A DNA stretch of 64,000 nt, from assembly GCF_039542385.1 (NCBI RefSeq), contig NZ_BAABIA010000002.1:310001-374000 (forward strand), read 5' to 3'. The notes below the pieces were generated by a model. That model was given only the letters and a program-made list of their open reading frames with translations. It did not search any database and had not been told where the DNA came from. Below, piece by piece: positions 9,641 to 18,917 of the stretch. Made by a program: the position numbers and the translations under genes. This DNA is from Prosthecobacter algae (GTDB taxonomy: Bacteria; Verrucomicrobiota; Verrucomicrobiia; Verrucomicrobiales; Verrucomicrobiaceae). Position 1 is the stretch's first letter. The number at the start of each line of letters is the position of its first letter.

Positions 9641-10270
9641 ATGGCTGAATCCCAACCTCGTTTTCGTACTCTTCTGATTCTTGGCGCTCCTGGCAGCGGC
9701 AAAGGCACGCAGGGGAAGGTGCTCGGCTCCATCCCCCGGTTTCATCATCTGGCCTGTGGGGATGTGTTCCGCTCTCTGGATACACGCACGGCTTTGGGAC
9801 AGAAGTTTGTCCAATACTCCAGCCGAGGAGAACTGGTGCCGGATGACGTCACCGTCCAGCTCTGGCGCGCGAACATCAAACAGAAGGTGGACGGCCACCA
9901 GTTCAAGCCGGAGATTGATTTCCTGGTTCTGGACGGCATCCCACGCAACGTGGACCAGGCGAAGTTCATGGAAGAGGACATCGAAGTCCTGAAGGTGTTT
10001 CACCTCTCCTGCCCAGACCGCACGGAACTGGCCCGCCGCCTGCGCAAGCGTGCCCTCAAGGACAACCGTTTTGACGACGCAAACGAGAGCGTCATCCAGC
10101 AGCGTTTCGCCACCTACGAGGCTGAGACCAAGCCGATCCTGGAATACTACAAGGGTGACCGCATTGTGGACATCGATGCCAGCCAGCCGCCGGCCAAGGT
10201 GCTCTACGACATCCTGGCGGGAGTGATGACCCTTCAAGCCTGGCGTGACATCGAGATGATGAAAGTGTAA
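9641..10270 (+). CDS. adk: Adenylate kinase family nucleoside monophosphate kinase
   Basis: This 209-residue protein has the P-loop LGAPGSGKGTQGK near residue 17, the NMP-binding segment with GDVFRS, and the segment LDGIPRNVDQA where most adenylate kinases read DGFPRT..QA. The LID is short (RKRALKDNRFDDANESVIQQR) and lacks the zinc-finger insertion, as in short adenylate and UMP/CMP kinases. It catalyses ATP + NMP = ADP + NDP in the cytoplasm. AMP specificity is probable but not proven, since the NMP motif is non-standard. Twelve bases separate it from fmt, so the two likely form an operon. Confidence 0.8.
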   Translation: MAESQPRFRTLLILGAPGSGKGTQGKVLGSIPRFHHLACGDVFRSLDTRTALGQKFVQYSSRGELVPDDVTVQLWRANIKQKVDGHQFKPEIDFLVLDGIPRNVDQAKFMEEDIEVLKVFHLSCPDRTELARRLRKRALKDNRFDDANESVIQQRFATYEAETKPILEYYKGDRIVDIDASQPPAKVLYDILAGVMTLQAWRDIEMMKV

Positions 10271-10281
10271 GAGACTGCCGC

Positions 10282-11226
10282 ATGCGCATCCTTTTCATTG
10301 GTACCGGGGACATCGGCCTGCCCTCGCTGGAGTGGCTTCTCTACACGCCCAAACATCAAGTGGTGGGCGTGGTGACCCAGCCGGACAAACCTGCCGGGCG
10401 CAGGCTGGTGCTGACGCCACCGCAGATCAAAGTGCGGGCGGAAGCTGCGGGCATCCCCGTGATGCAGCCCCTGAAAATTAGAAATGCCGTGGAGGAGCTG
10501 AAAGCTTTCAATGCCGATGTGGCCGTGGTGGTGGCCTACGGGCAGATCCTCTCCCCCGCGGTGCTGGATGTGCCGAAGCTGGCTTGCCTCAACATCCACG
10601 CCTCCCTGCTGCCGAAGTATCGCGGGGCATCCCCCATCCAGGCCGCGATCCGCGCCGGCGATGCCGAAACGGGCGTGACCATCATGCACATGGATGAAGG
10701 CCTGGATACCGGCGACATCCTGCTGATGGACCGCGTCACCATCGAGCCCACCGACACAGGCGGAACCTTGCATGACAAGCTGGCCCTCGCCGCCCCGGCC
10801 AGCCTGGAAGAGGCGCTGGACCTGATTGCTTCAGGGCCCGCCCCACGCAAACCGCAGGAGAATGAATTCGCCAGTCACTGCGGCAAACTGAAGCGTGAAG
10901 ATGGCCGCCTGGACTGGAGCCGCAGCGCCACGGAACTGGAGCTTCTCATCCGTGCCTACAATCCCTGGCCCGGCACCTTCACCCTCCTGCCCGGAGACGG
11001 CAAACCCGCGCCGCTGAAGGTGCACCGCGCCCAGGTCATCCCCGAGGCCGAAGCCTGCCCGGTGCCAGGAACCGTGGTTGGCAGCGATCCAAAAACCGGC
11101 CTCATCGTGGCCTGCGGCCAGGGTCTGCTGGCCCTGGAAGAAGTGCAGGCCGAAGGCGGCAAACGCCTCGCTGCCGGAGATTTCCTGCGGGGTAAACCGC
11201 TGGAGGTTGGGGTGGTGCTGGGGTGA
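10282..11226 (+). CDS. fmt: Methionyl-tRNA formyltransferase
   Basis: The 314-residue protein shows the formyltransferase fold with QPDKPAGR, the catalytic region NIHASLLPKYRGASPIQ, and MDEGLDTGDIL. It transfers a formyl group from 10-formyl-tetrahydrofolate to initiator Met-tRNA. A C-terminal OB-fold-like domain follows from about residue 205. Length and motif order are normal. It follows adk closely; the usual bacterial partner def is not next to it. Confidence 0.94.
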   Translation: MRILFIGTGDIGLPSLEWLLYTPKHQVVGVVTQPDKPAGRRLVLTPPQIKVRAEAAGIPVMQPLKIRNAVEELKAFNADVAVVVAYGQILSPAVLDVPKLACLNIHASLLPKYRGASPIQAAIRAGDAETGVTIMHMDEGLDTGDILLMDRVTIEPTDTGGTLHDKLALAAPASLEEALDLIASGPAPRKPQENEFASHCGKLKREDGRLDWSRSATELELLIRAYNPWPGTFTLLPGDGKPAPLKVHRAQVIPEAEACPVPGTVVGSDPKTGLIVACGQGLLALEEVQAEGGKRLAAGDFLRGKPLEVGVVLG

Positions 11227-11258
11227 GTCAATCCTCTCGAAGTATTGAGGTTAAAGCG

Positions 11259-11747
11259 ATGAATTTTGAAGCATTCCAAGATCATCTCAATCAGTTGGTA
11301 GGCATGGTCGCCTGGGGTGTCGTAGCAGGGGCGGGAACAGGCTCCATGGTCTCACTTCAATTTGGCGAAAAGCACCTGCGGGCCAAGCCAGTGAAAAATT
11401 TGGATCCTATAATCAGGGAGTATGAGGGAAAATGGAGTTTGTTTATCCGGGACGCAGCCTGGCGGCTGGACTCAGAAAAAAAAGTCCTTTGTTCCTCTAG
11501 AAGCAACAATCAAGCTGGAGCAGAGATGCTCCAAGGTCTTCACCAAATCACGAATGCCTTGGTAAGCGATGTGAAGCTTTCCAAGCCTGGAGGAGATTTG
11601 CTTCTGACCTTCTCCAATGGCCTCGAACTCACCGTTTTCTGCGACTGCATGAACGAGGACGAAGGAGACAATTACTGGGTATTTGCGCCATCCTTCATTT
11701 TCACGGTAAAACCCAAAGGTGAATTGGCCGTGGAGAATTCAAGGTAA
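11259..11747 (+). CDS. Hypothetical protein, 162 residues
   Basis: The frame can start at a GTG inside the end of fmt (11223), but the ATG at 11259 has a good ribosome site (GAGG 8 bases upstream) and is preferred. The product is soluble with a mixed alpha/beta pattern and a run (SLQFGEKHLRAKP) that recalls small single-domain proteins of the kind seen among immunity-like proteins, but I cannot assign a family. It has lower GC and more lysine and serine codons than fmt, so it may be acquired. It sits between fmt and a converging DUF3592 gene. Confidence 0.6.
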   Translation: MNFEAFQDHLNQLVGMVAWGVVAGAGTGSMVSLQFGEKHLRAKPVKNLDPIIREYEGKWSLFIRDAAWRLDSEKKVLCSSRSNNQAGAEMLQGLHQITNALVSDVKLSKPGGDLLLTFSNGLELTVFCDCMNEDEGDNYWVFAPSFIFTVKPKGELAVENSR

Positions 11748-11760
11748 ACGTAGAGCCCCC

Positions 11761-12252
11761 TCACCGCCGCCGCAGCGCGTTCCAGGCCATGCCTAGACCG
11801 CCGACCACGAAGAGCAGCGGGAACCAGATGGAGTAGAGCGCGGCACGCGAGTCGTGTTTGAGGATTGCGATGTCTGGCTGGGCAGGATTGACGTAGCAGG
11901 TGGTTTCCTGGCCAATGGGGTAGTCCTCCAGCTTTTTGCGGGCGTTTTCTTCGTGCTGGCTGGCGGAGTCCACCCGCTTGATGCGAGTGCCGGTGAAGGG
12001 CTTGCCTTCAAAGGTGTACGAGTAGCGCACGTCGGCTTTGTGCGCGGGATTGGAATGTGGGGTGGGGCGCTCGCTGAAGACCTGCGCGGAAATAATTCGG
12101 CAGGGAGTGGGAACCCAGCGGCGGGTCTCCTCCGCACGCTGCCACGATGTCCACAGCACCCAGGTAAAGAGCAGCCCGGCCAGAGCCAAAAACAGGCCCA
12201 TGCCTGCCAGCCAAAGACGGCCGGAAAGAGAGGAAACGGAGGTGGAAGACAT
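11761..12252 (-). CDS. DUF3592 membrane protein
   Basis: The 163-residue protein has an N-terminal helix (about residues 13-35), an extracytoplasmic beta domain with VRYSYTFEGKPFTGTRI and CYVNPAQPDIAIL, and a C-terminal helix (about 140-158). This is the DUF3592 arrangement; the family's role is unknown. It is transcribed away from recJ, whose start is 67 bases beyond its own. Confidence 0.8.
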   Translation of the reverse strand: MSSTSVSSLSGRLWLAGMGLFLALAGLLFTWVLWTSWQRAEETRRWVPTPCRIISAQVFSERPTPHSNPAHKADVRYSYTFEGKPFTGTRIKRVDSASQHEENARKKLEDYPIGQETTCYVNPAQPDIAILKHDSRAALYSIWFPLLFVVGGLGMAWNALRRR

Positions 12253-12319
12253 GAATGGGGGAGGGATGCTTTGACTAGCCTACGAGCGTGCTGCATACAA
12301 GGAGGTTGCACATCTGAAA

Positions 12320-14047
12320 ATGGCCCTCGCCTCTGAAATCCCTCTGCCGAACACCCTGCCTCCGCGCTGGCTCCTGAAGCCTGTGCCTGAGGCCGCGGGG
12401 GATTTGGCGGCGGACACAGGGCTGCCGCTGCTGCTGACCACCCTGCTAACCCAGCGCGGTTTCCTTTCGGCGGATCAGGTGCAGGATTTCCTGGTGCCAA
12501 AACTGGCCTCTTTGGGCGACCCTACCGTGCTGCCGGAGATGAATATCGCCGTGGCGCGCATCCTGAAAGCGGTGGATGAAAACCAGCGCGTGGCCCTTTA
12601 CGGCGACTACGATGTGGATGGCGTGACCTCCATGGCGCTGATGCACCTGACGCTGAAGGCTTACGGACTGCCGACCCACCTCTTTCTGCCCTCCCGCATG
12701 GAGGAAGGTTATGGACTGAGCATGGACGGCTTTGCGCGGCTGTTTGAGGAATTTGGCAAACCGGACCTGCTGCTGGCGCTGGACTGCGGCACCACCTCCA
12801 TCAAGGAGCTGACTTGGCTGCAGGAGCAGGGAGTGGACTGCGTGATCGTGGACCACCATGAGCTGTCCCCCTTTGGCCGCCCTCCTTGTGTCGCGCTGGT
12901 GAATCCCAAACTAGGCACGGAGTATCATTACTTCTGCACGGCGGGGCTGGTGTTCAAGGTGGCCCACGCACTGCTGAAGACCCGCCGGGTGGACTTTGAC
13001 CTCAAGGAGGCCCTGGATCTGGTAGCCCTGGGCACGGTGGCGGACTTGGTGCCCCTGATTGATGAAAATCGGCTGTTGGTACGCCGAGGTCTGGAGGCCC
13101 TGGCGCAGACGGAGCGCATCGGCCTGCGGGCGCTGAAGGAAATCGCAGGTGTGGATGGTTTCATCCAGACCCACCACGTGGGCTTCCGCCTGGGGCCGCG
13201 CCTAAATGCGGCCGGGCGCCTGGATACGGCCTCCACCGCCCTACAACTTCTGCTGGCGGAGGACCCACTCGTTGCCTCGGACTACGCTACCTTGCTGGAA
13301 AATCACAACCGCGATCGCCAGGCCGTGGAACTGGAAGTTTTTAACGAAGCCGAGCAGCAACTGCTGGCCATGGGCGATCTGGAACACATTCCGGCCGTGG
13401 TTCTGGGCTCGCGTAACTGGCACCCGGGCGTGGTGGGCATCGTCGCTTCACGCATTTCACGGCTGGTTCACCGCCCGACCATCCTGTTTTCCTTTGATGA
13501 GAATGGCATGGGCAAAGGTAGCGGCCGCAGCATCCTGGGTTTCTCCCTGGTTGAAGCCATCGAGTTTTGCCGGGAGCACATTGTACGGGGAGGGGGACAC
13601 GCGATGGCAGCGGGTGTTTCCGTCCATGAAGACAAGCTGGAGATTTTCCGCGAGCGGTTCTCCGAAGCCGCCCGCCGGGCGCTGAGCGAAGAAGCCCTCA
13701 CCCCGGTGCTGGAGCTGGATGTGGAAGTGCGCCTGCGTGATCTTTCCCTGGAATTTCTACGTAATTTCAGGCTGATGGAACCCTTCGGCCAGCGCAATCA
13801 CGAGCCGGTATTTCTGTGCAAGCGGGTCACCCCCCGCCTGCCAGGGCGGCTGATGAAAGAGAAGCACCTGCGGGTGATGCTGAGCCAGGATGGGGCCTCA
13901 ATGGAAGCTCGCTGGTTCAATGCTCCTTTGAAAAACCTGCCCAAACCACCCTGGGATGTGGCGATGCGGGTCCAACGGAACTTTTGGCGTGGAGAGGAAC
14001 AGTGGCAGCTCACCCTGGATGCGGTGCGCACCTCTGAACCTGAATGA
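12320..14047 (+). CDS. recJ: Single-stranded-DNA-specific exonuclease RecJ
   Basis: The 575-residue protein has the DHH phosphoesterase motifs in order: ALYGDYDVDGVTSMAL (about residues 90-105), LALDCGTT, VDHHELS, and the DHHA1 region with GFRLGPRLNAAGRLDTA and later GGGHAMAAG. These residues bind two metal ions and degrade single-stranded DNA 5' to 3' in mismatch and recombination repair. The C-terminal OB-like domain is present. Length is typical. Confidence 0.95.
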   Translation: MALASEIPLPNTLPPRWLLKPVPEAAGDLAADTGLPLLLTTLLTQRGFLSADQVQDFLVPKLASLGDPTVLPEMNIAVARILKAVDENQRVALYGDYDVDGVTSMALMHLTLKAYGLPTHLFLPSRMEEGYGLSMDGFARLFEEFGKPDLLLALDCGTTSIKELTWLQEQGVDCVIVDHHELSPFGRPPCVALVNPKLGTEYHYFCTAGLVFKVAHALLKTRRVDFDLKEALDLVALGTVADLVPLIDENRLLVRRGLEALAQTERIGLRALKEIAGVDGFIQTHHVGFRLGPRLNAAGRLDTASTALQLLLAEDPLVASDYATLLENHNRDRQAVELEVFNEAEQQLLAMGDLEHIPAVVLGSRNWHPGVVGIVASRISRLVHRPTILFSFDENGMGKGSGRSILGFSLVEAIEFCREHIVRGGGHAMAAGVSVHEDKLEIFRERFSEAARRALSEEALTPVLELDVEVRLRDLSLEFLRNFRLMEPFGQRNHEPVFLCKRVTPRLPGRLMKEKHLRVMLSQDGASMEARWFNAPLKNLPKPPWDVAMRVQRNFWRGEEQWQLTLDAVRTSEPE

Positions 14048-14071
14048 ACACGTTTTAACTACGACAGAGTC

Positions 14072-17000
14072 ATGGATTTGCTGCCTCCATTGCCCCGAAA
14101 CCGAGGCAATTTGTCACCGGGTCAAAAAGCGATCCAGGGGGCCATTGCAGCGTTGAACCTGCCACTCAAACTGCTGGTCGTTCTTTGGATCTGCGGAAGT
14201 TCGTCCCAAGCGTTGGCCGCGCCAGATGGTCCACCCGCGAAAAAAGTGCGCATCCAGCTCAAGTGGCACCATCAATTTCAATTTGCGGGCTACTACGCCG
14301 CCGAGATTCAGGGGTACTATCGGCAGGCGGGCCTGGAGGTGGAACTGCGGGAGGGCAATCCCAACCGACGATCCCTACAAGTCGTGCAATCCGGCGACGC
14401 GGACTTTGGGGTGACAGACTGTGACGTGCTGCTAGCGCGCATGCAGGGCAAACCAGTGGTGGTCTGTGCCTCCATCTTCCAGCACTCACCCTACATTCTG
14501 CTGAGTGTCGCTAAACAAGGTATTACCAAGCCATCTGACCTAGTGGGCAAGCGGCTGATGGTGGCCACCGACCAGGGAGAGGCTGAGGTGAGGGCCATGA
14601 TCATCCGTGAAGGGCTGCCGGCAGACCGCATCGAATTTCGGCCGCATAGCTGGAGCAACGAGGACCTGATCGAAGGGCGTGTGGATGCCATTTCCGCCTA
14701 CAGTACGGTGGAGCCCACCCAACTCCGCCTGCGGGGAGTGACTCCCGCCTTCATACGCTTCAGCGACTACGGGGTGGATTTCTATGGCGACACGCTTTTC
14801 ACCACCGAAGGCCTGGTGAAGAAAGACCCAGCCCTGGTGAAGGCTTTTGTCGAGGCTTCCCTGAAGGGCTGGGACTATGCGATGAAGCACCCGGAGGAAC
14901 TTATCGAACACATCCTCCAAATACCCGGTGTGAAGGAAAGAGGCATCCTGAGGGAAAATCTGGAAGTGGAGGCCCGGGAGATGGTGCCGCTGATCCAGGC
15001 AGATCTGGTGGAAGTTGGTCACATGAACGATGGGCGGTGGGAACGCATTGCTCAGACTTTTGTTGAAACCCAGGTTGTCAAAGAGCTGAAACATCTTCAG
15101 GGCTTCATCTGGAGGCCTGAGGCTGGAACAAATCTGAAACCATTTTTATGGGGCATTGCAGCTCTCAGCCTCATTGGCAGTCTGGCCACGCTCTGGACTT
15201 TACAGCTACGGCGCCAAGTGGAGGTGCGCACCCAGGAGGTCAGGGAGGGCCAGCAGAAGCTTTCTGCGATTTTGGACAATACGTTTCTCTTGCAGGGACT
15301 GCTGGATACGGAAGGGCGTGTGATTGAAGCCAACAGCGCTGCCCGGGCCTTTGCAGGAGTGGAACTGAAAGAAGTGGTAAGCAAATGGTTCTGGGATACC
15401 ATCTGGTGGACCCACTCCAGCACCGAACAGGACAAACTCCGCGATGCCATCCGTCAAATCCAGCAAGGCAAAGACTACGTCCGGTTTGAAACCGTCCATC
15501 CAGACCGGGCGGGAAATATTCATGCCATTGATTTCTCCATCCGGGCTGTGAGGCAGGAGGACCAATTCCTGCGCTACATGCTGGTAGAGGGATATGACAT
15601 CACCGACAGGAAAGGCGCTGAAACCGCGCGCCGTGTTTCCGAGGCCAACCTCCTGGCGCTGCTGGAAAACAGCTCCGGGGCCATCTGGTCCCTGGACCGG
15701 GATCTGCGCTACCTGACCTTCAACTCCCGGTATCTGGATCATATCCTGGTCATCGGTGGGAAGAAAGCCCAGCTCGGCCAGCATGTGCCGGATGTGGAGC
15801 CTGCCGCGCACTTTGCCGAGTGGCGTCCTCACTATGAAAAGGCACTGAAGGGCGAACGTTTCAAGGCCACCTTTACCGAGGAAGTGCGCGGCAAAACACG
15901 GATTTTCCAGGCCTCCTTCAACCCCATCCGCCATTCGGGAGAGGTGACAGGTGTGTCCGTTTTCAGTGATGACGTGACGGAACAAAAGCACCTTGAAGAC
16001 CAGCTTCGTCAGTCCCAGAAGATGGATGCGATTGGTCAACTCGCAGGCGGCGTAGCCCATGATTTCAACAACCTGCTGACGGTCATCCAGGCGAATGCAT
16101 CCCTGGCCAAGATTGTGAAACTGTCCCCGGAAATGACCACACGTGCCTTCAGCGAAATTCTGGAAGCATCCACCCGGGCGGGCACTCTGACCCGCCAACT
16201 GTTGACCTTTAGCCGCCAACAACCCGTGAACAAAACAACGCTCAATCTCAATCAGATCGTCACGGATATGAACCGGATGCTGCAGAGGCTGATCGGGGAG
16301 CATATCCTGATCAACCTCCGCCTGAGTCCGGCACCGGCACTCGTGCATGCGGACCTGAGCATGATGGAGCAGGTGGTGCTGAATCTGGCCGTCAACGCTC
16401 GGGATGCCATGCCCCAAGGCGGAACGCTGACCCTGACAACACGCTTAGTCCCCCTGCGGCAAATGCCGCCACAGGCACCCACGCAGGCAGCACCCGGCGA
16501 ATATGCCTGCCTGGAAGTGCGGGATACGGGGACAGGCATTTCAGAAGAACATCTGGAGAGAATTTTCGAGCCTTTTTTCACGACCAAAGCCATCGGTCAG
16601 GGCACGGGAATCGGCCTGGCCACGGTCTTTGGCATTGCCCAGCAGCATGGCGGCTGGGTCAGTGTGGAAAGCCAGCCAGGAGCCGGCGCCGCCTTCCGCG
16701 TGTTTCTGCCGTTGCTGGTCAACCCAGTGCCAGCGCCGGCAGAGGAGGAAATCGCCCTACCCTCTTCACTGGGTTCACGGGGCAGCGCCACCATCCTCAT
16801 CGTTGAGGATGAAACGACGGTGCGCACCATCGTGAAACATGTGCTGACCTCCCATGGATACAAGGTGCATGAGGCGGTCAACGGGCAAGAGGCGCTGACG
16901 CTCTGGGAGGAGATCGGTCCCCAGGTGGATCTGGTGCTGACAGACATGATCATGCCAGGCGGTGTCGGTGGCCACGAGCTGGCTGCGCAGCTAAGCGCCC

Positions 17001-17173
17001 GCAAGGCGAGCCTGAAGATCATCTATACCAGCGGATATTCGGCTGAGACGTTCCGCCGGGATTCTGTTTTGCCTGCGGATGCCATCCTACTGCGCAAGCC
17101 CTACACGGCGGCCCAATTACTGAAGGAAGTACATCGGCTGCTGCCAGGCGAGGCCGGAGACAAGATGGCATAA
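14072..17173 (+). CDS. Hybrid sensor histidine kinase with NMT1/THI5-like periplasmic domain
   Basis: This 1033-residue protein has an N-terminal signal/anchor (about 30-50), an NMT1/THI5-like substrate-binding domain (about 57-340; the opening IQLKWHHQFQFAGYYAA is diagnostic), a transmembrane helix (355-378), two PAS domains (about 395-515 and 530-640), HisKA with phospho-acceptor His663 in GGVAHDFNN, an HATPase domain (DTGTGI, GTGIGLATVFGI) and a C-terminal receiver with Asp958 in LTDMIMP. It likely senses a small periplasmic ligand related to pyrimidine or thiamine precursors and passes phosphate to its own receiver. No partner regulator is adjacent. It starts 24 bases after recJ. Confidence 0.9.
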   Translation: MDLLPPLPRNRGNLSPGQKAIQGAIAALNLPLKLLVVLWICGSSSQALAAPDGPPAKKVRIQLKWHHQFQFAGYYAAEIQGYYRQAGLEVELREGNPNRRSLQVVQSGDADFGVTDCDVLLARMQGKPVVVCASIFQHSPYILLSVAKQGITKPSDLVGKRLMVATDQGEAEVRAMIIREGLPADRIEFRPHSWSNEDLIEGRVDAISAYSTVEPTQLRLRGVTPAFIRFSDYGVDFYGDTLFTTEGLVKKDPALVKAFVEASLKGWDYAMKHPEELIEHILQIPGVKERGILRENLEVEAREMVPLIQADLVEVGHMNDGRWERIAQTFVETQVVKELKHLQGFIWRPEAGTNLKPFLWGIAALSLIGSLATLWTLQLRRQVEVRTQEVREGQQKLSAILDNTFLLQGLLDTEGRVIEANSAARAFAGVELKEVVSKWFWDTIWWTHSSTEQDKLRDAIRQIQQGKDYVRFETVHPDRAGNIHAIDFSIRAVRQEDQFLRYMLVEGYDITDRKGAETARRVSEANLLALLENSSGAIWSLDRDLRYLTFNSRYLDHILVIGGKKAQLGQHVPDVEPAAHFAEWRPHYEKALKGERFKATFTEEVRGKTRIFQASFNPIRHSGEVTGVSVFSDDVTEQKHLEDQLRQSQKMDAIGQLAGGVAHDFNNLLTVIQANASLAKIVKLSPEMTTRAFSEILEASTRAGTLTRQLLTFSRQQPVNKTTLNLNQIVTDMNRMLQRLIGEHILINLRLSPAPALVHADLSMMEQVVLNLAVNARDAMPQGGTLTLTTRLVPLRQMPPQAPTQAAPGEYACLEVRDTGTGISEEHLERIFEPFFTTKAIGQGTGIGLATVFGIAQQHGGWVSVESQPGAGAAFRVFLPLLVNPVPAPAEEEIALPSSLGSRGSATILIVEDETTVRTIVKHVLTSHGYKVHEAVNGQEALTLWEEIGPQVDLVLTDMIMPGGVGGHELAAQLSARKASLKIIYTSGYSAETFRRDSVLPADAILLRKPYTAAQLLKEVHRLLPGEAGDKMA

Positions 17174-17188
17174 AGAACGGGTTCCAGA

Positions 17189-17992
17189 TCAGGCTCCCAG
17201 TTCCTTGCTCCTCTCTGTGGCCTTGCGAACGGCCTGGATGAGGGCGTGGCGGAGGCCATGGGCTTCGAGCTGCTCAAGTCCGGCGATGGTGGTGCCACCG
17301 GGACTGGTGACTTCATCCCGCAGGGAGGCCGGGTGCTTCCCGGTTTCCAGCACCATCTGGGCGGCACCGGCCACTGTCTGGGCGGCAAGGCGTAGGGCTG
17401 CCGTGCGCGGCAGGCCCATGAGCACTCCCCCATCAGCCAATGCCTCAATGACGGTGTAAACATAGGCGGGACCGCTGCCGCTGAGGCCGGTGACCGCATC
17501 CAGAAGCTTTTCAGAAACCTCGTCAGCCGTGCCGACGCTGCCGAGGATTTTGACCGCCACGGCGGCATCTTCCACAGTGGCCTTCGCGCCCCGCGAAAAA
17601 GCGGCGGCACCGGTCGCGACCAGGGCGGGCGTATTGGGCATGCAGCGGATCACCCGCTGGCGCTCTCCCAGCCAGCTTTCGAGCTGGGCGACGGAGATGC
17701 CGGCAGCGATGCTGATGTAAAGTCGGCTCCCCTCCAGCGAGGAAAGTCCCTCACACAGGCTTTTCATGTCCCCGGGTTTCACCGCGAGAAGGACGACTTC
17801 GGAGGCCGAGACCACCTCCGCAGGTGTGCCGACTCGGGTTTGACAGGCAAGGGACTGCCGCAGGGCATCCACTGCCGCAGGCACCACATCACTGACAGCG
17901 ACCGACAGCTCCTTGCTGCCCAGGGCTTTTTCAACACCGCGCAGGAGGGCACCGCCCATTTTTCCACATCCGATCAAACCGAGTTTCAACAT
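17189..17992 (-). CDS. proC: Pyrroline-5-carboxylate reductase
   Basis: The 267-residue protein opens with the NAD(P)-binding motif IGCGKMGGALLRG and carries the ProC signature region SGSGPAYVYTVIEALADGGVLMGLPR near residues 160-185, followed by GGTTIAGLEQLE. It reduces 1-pyrroline-5-carboxylate to L-proline in the cytoplasm. It converges with the hybrid kinase gene, 15 bases apart. Normal length. Confidence 0.95.
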   Translation of the reverse strand: MLKLGLIGCGKMGGALLRGVEKALGSKELSVAVSDVVPAAVDALRQSLACQTRVGTPAEVVSASEVVLLAVKPGDMKSLCEGLSSLEGSRLYISIAAGISVAQLESWLGERQRVIRCMPNTPALVATGAAAFSRGAKATVEDAAVAVKILGSVGTADEVSEKLLDAVTGLSGSGPAYVYTVIEALADGGVLMGLPRTAALRLAAQTVAGAAQMVLETGKHPASLRDEVTSPGGTTIAGLEQLEAHGLRHALIQAVRKATERSKELGA

Positions 17993-18034
17993 GGCGCGAT
18001 GGTGGCGGCGAGGCGGGAGTGACGCAAGGAAAGA

Positions 18035-18406
18035 TCACGCCTTCCCGACAAGGAGCATCCGCAGGCCAAATGCGACCATGACGACGCCAAAAATCCGGGT
18101 CAGGGTTTCATTGCTTAGGGTCTTCAGCCAGCCAGAGCCATAGTAGGCAAACAGGGCGGCGGAGAGGGAGGTAACGGCCATGACCTTCCAGTTAACCAGT
18201 CCATGGCGTGAATTCTGTGTGGTGGCCATGAGGGCGGTGGGGATGATGATGGCTAGGCTGGTGGCCACGGCCTGCCGCTGAGGCATGGCGAGGAGAAAAA
18301 CAAACGCAGGAACCATGACCACACCGCCACCCACCCCACAGAGCGCGGCGACAATCCCACTGACCACCCCAATGCCCAGACAAGTCAGAATTTCAGGAAG
18401 CAGCAT
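18035..18406 (-). CDS. Half-size TauE/SafE family membrane protein
   Basis: The 123-residue protein has three or four helices and the family motif GVGGGVVMVPAFVFLL near residues 24-39, followed by QAVATSLAIIIPTALMAT. Standard TauE/SafE exporters have two such repeats in about 250 residues; only one is present here, with intact start and stop and no leftover second half, so it probably acts as a homodimer. Members export sulfite, taurine or other sulfonates, but the substrate is unknown here. Confidence 0.75.
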   Translation of the reverse strand: MLLPEILTCLGIGVVSGIVAALCGVGGGVVMVPAFVFLLAMPQRQAVATSLAIIIPTALMATTQNSRHGLVNWKVMAVTSLSAALFAYYGSGWLKTLSNETLTRIFGVVMVAFGLRMLLVGKA

Positions 18407-18497
18407 AAGGAAAATCCAGGTTCGATTTTTGGTTGATGCAAAAGGATTGAATCAGTTATCCGTTGTACCGTCGAAAGACACACGCAAAAACTAGCCC

Positions 18498-18857
18498 ATG
18501 AAACGTCTCCTCGCCCTCCTTGCCGTCGCCGCTTTTTCCAGTCTGGCCCCTGCTGCAGAACCCCTGAATAAGGTCTGCCCGATCTCAGGTAAACCCGCCA
18601 ATGCGGCCATCACCAGCAACTACAGCAAAACGGTGGCCGTCTGCTGTGATCGCTGCAAATCTCAGTTCAATGCTACGCCTAAGGCCTACCTGAGCAACAT
18701 CCTCAGCGCCAATGGCGTGCAGTGCCCGCTGAGCAAAAAGAAAGTGGATGCCTCCAAAACCGTGACTTACTCCCGCCAGGTCGCCTTTGCGGACGCCGCC
18801 AGCAAGGCCACCTTCGATGCAGCACCTGACAAGCACATCAAGGAAGTGCGCCAGTAG
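18498..18857 (+). CDS. Exported protein with two YHS-like motifs
   Basis: The 119-residue product has a signal peptide (cleavage near PAAEP). The mature part has two similar halves. The first reads CPISGKPA...VAVCCDRCKSQF, a YHS-type metal-binding pattern; the second reads CPLSKKKV...VAFADAASKATF, in which the CCxxC cysteines are lost. YHS domains occur in copper and other metal proteins. The degenerate half closely resembles the N-terminal domain of the exported globin at 43973-44548. A strong terminator follows. Role in periplasmic metal binding is inference. Confidence 0.65.
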   Translation: MKRLLALLAVAAFSSLAPAAEPLNKVCPISGKPANAAITSNYSKTVAVCCDRCKSQFNATPKAYLSNILSANGVQCPLSKKKVDASKTVTYSRQVAFADAASKATFDAAPDKHIKEVRQ

Positions 18858-18881
18858 CGCTCCCCTTTTGTTTGCCCCTTA

Positions 18882-18910
18882 AGCGGCAGGTTCTGACCTG
18901 CCGCTTTTTT
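18882..18910 (+). terminator. Rho-independent terminator
   Basis: A perfect 10-bp stem (AGCGGCAGGT / ACCTGCCGCT) with loop TCTG is followed by a run of six T. It ends the YHS-like gene and separates it from the converging phosphatase gene. Confidence 0.9.
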
Positions 18911-18917
18911 GTGTTTC

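Noticed and set aside
15206-16417. 403-residue minus-strand frame
   Set aside because: Antisense to the hybrid histidine kinase, which has clear domains in the other direction.
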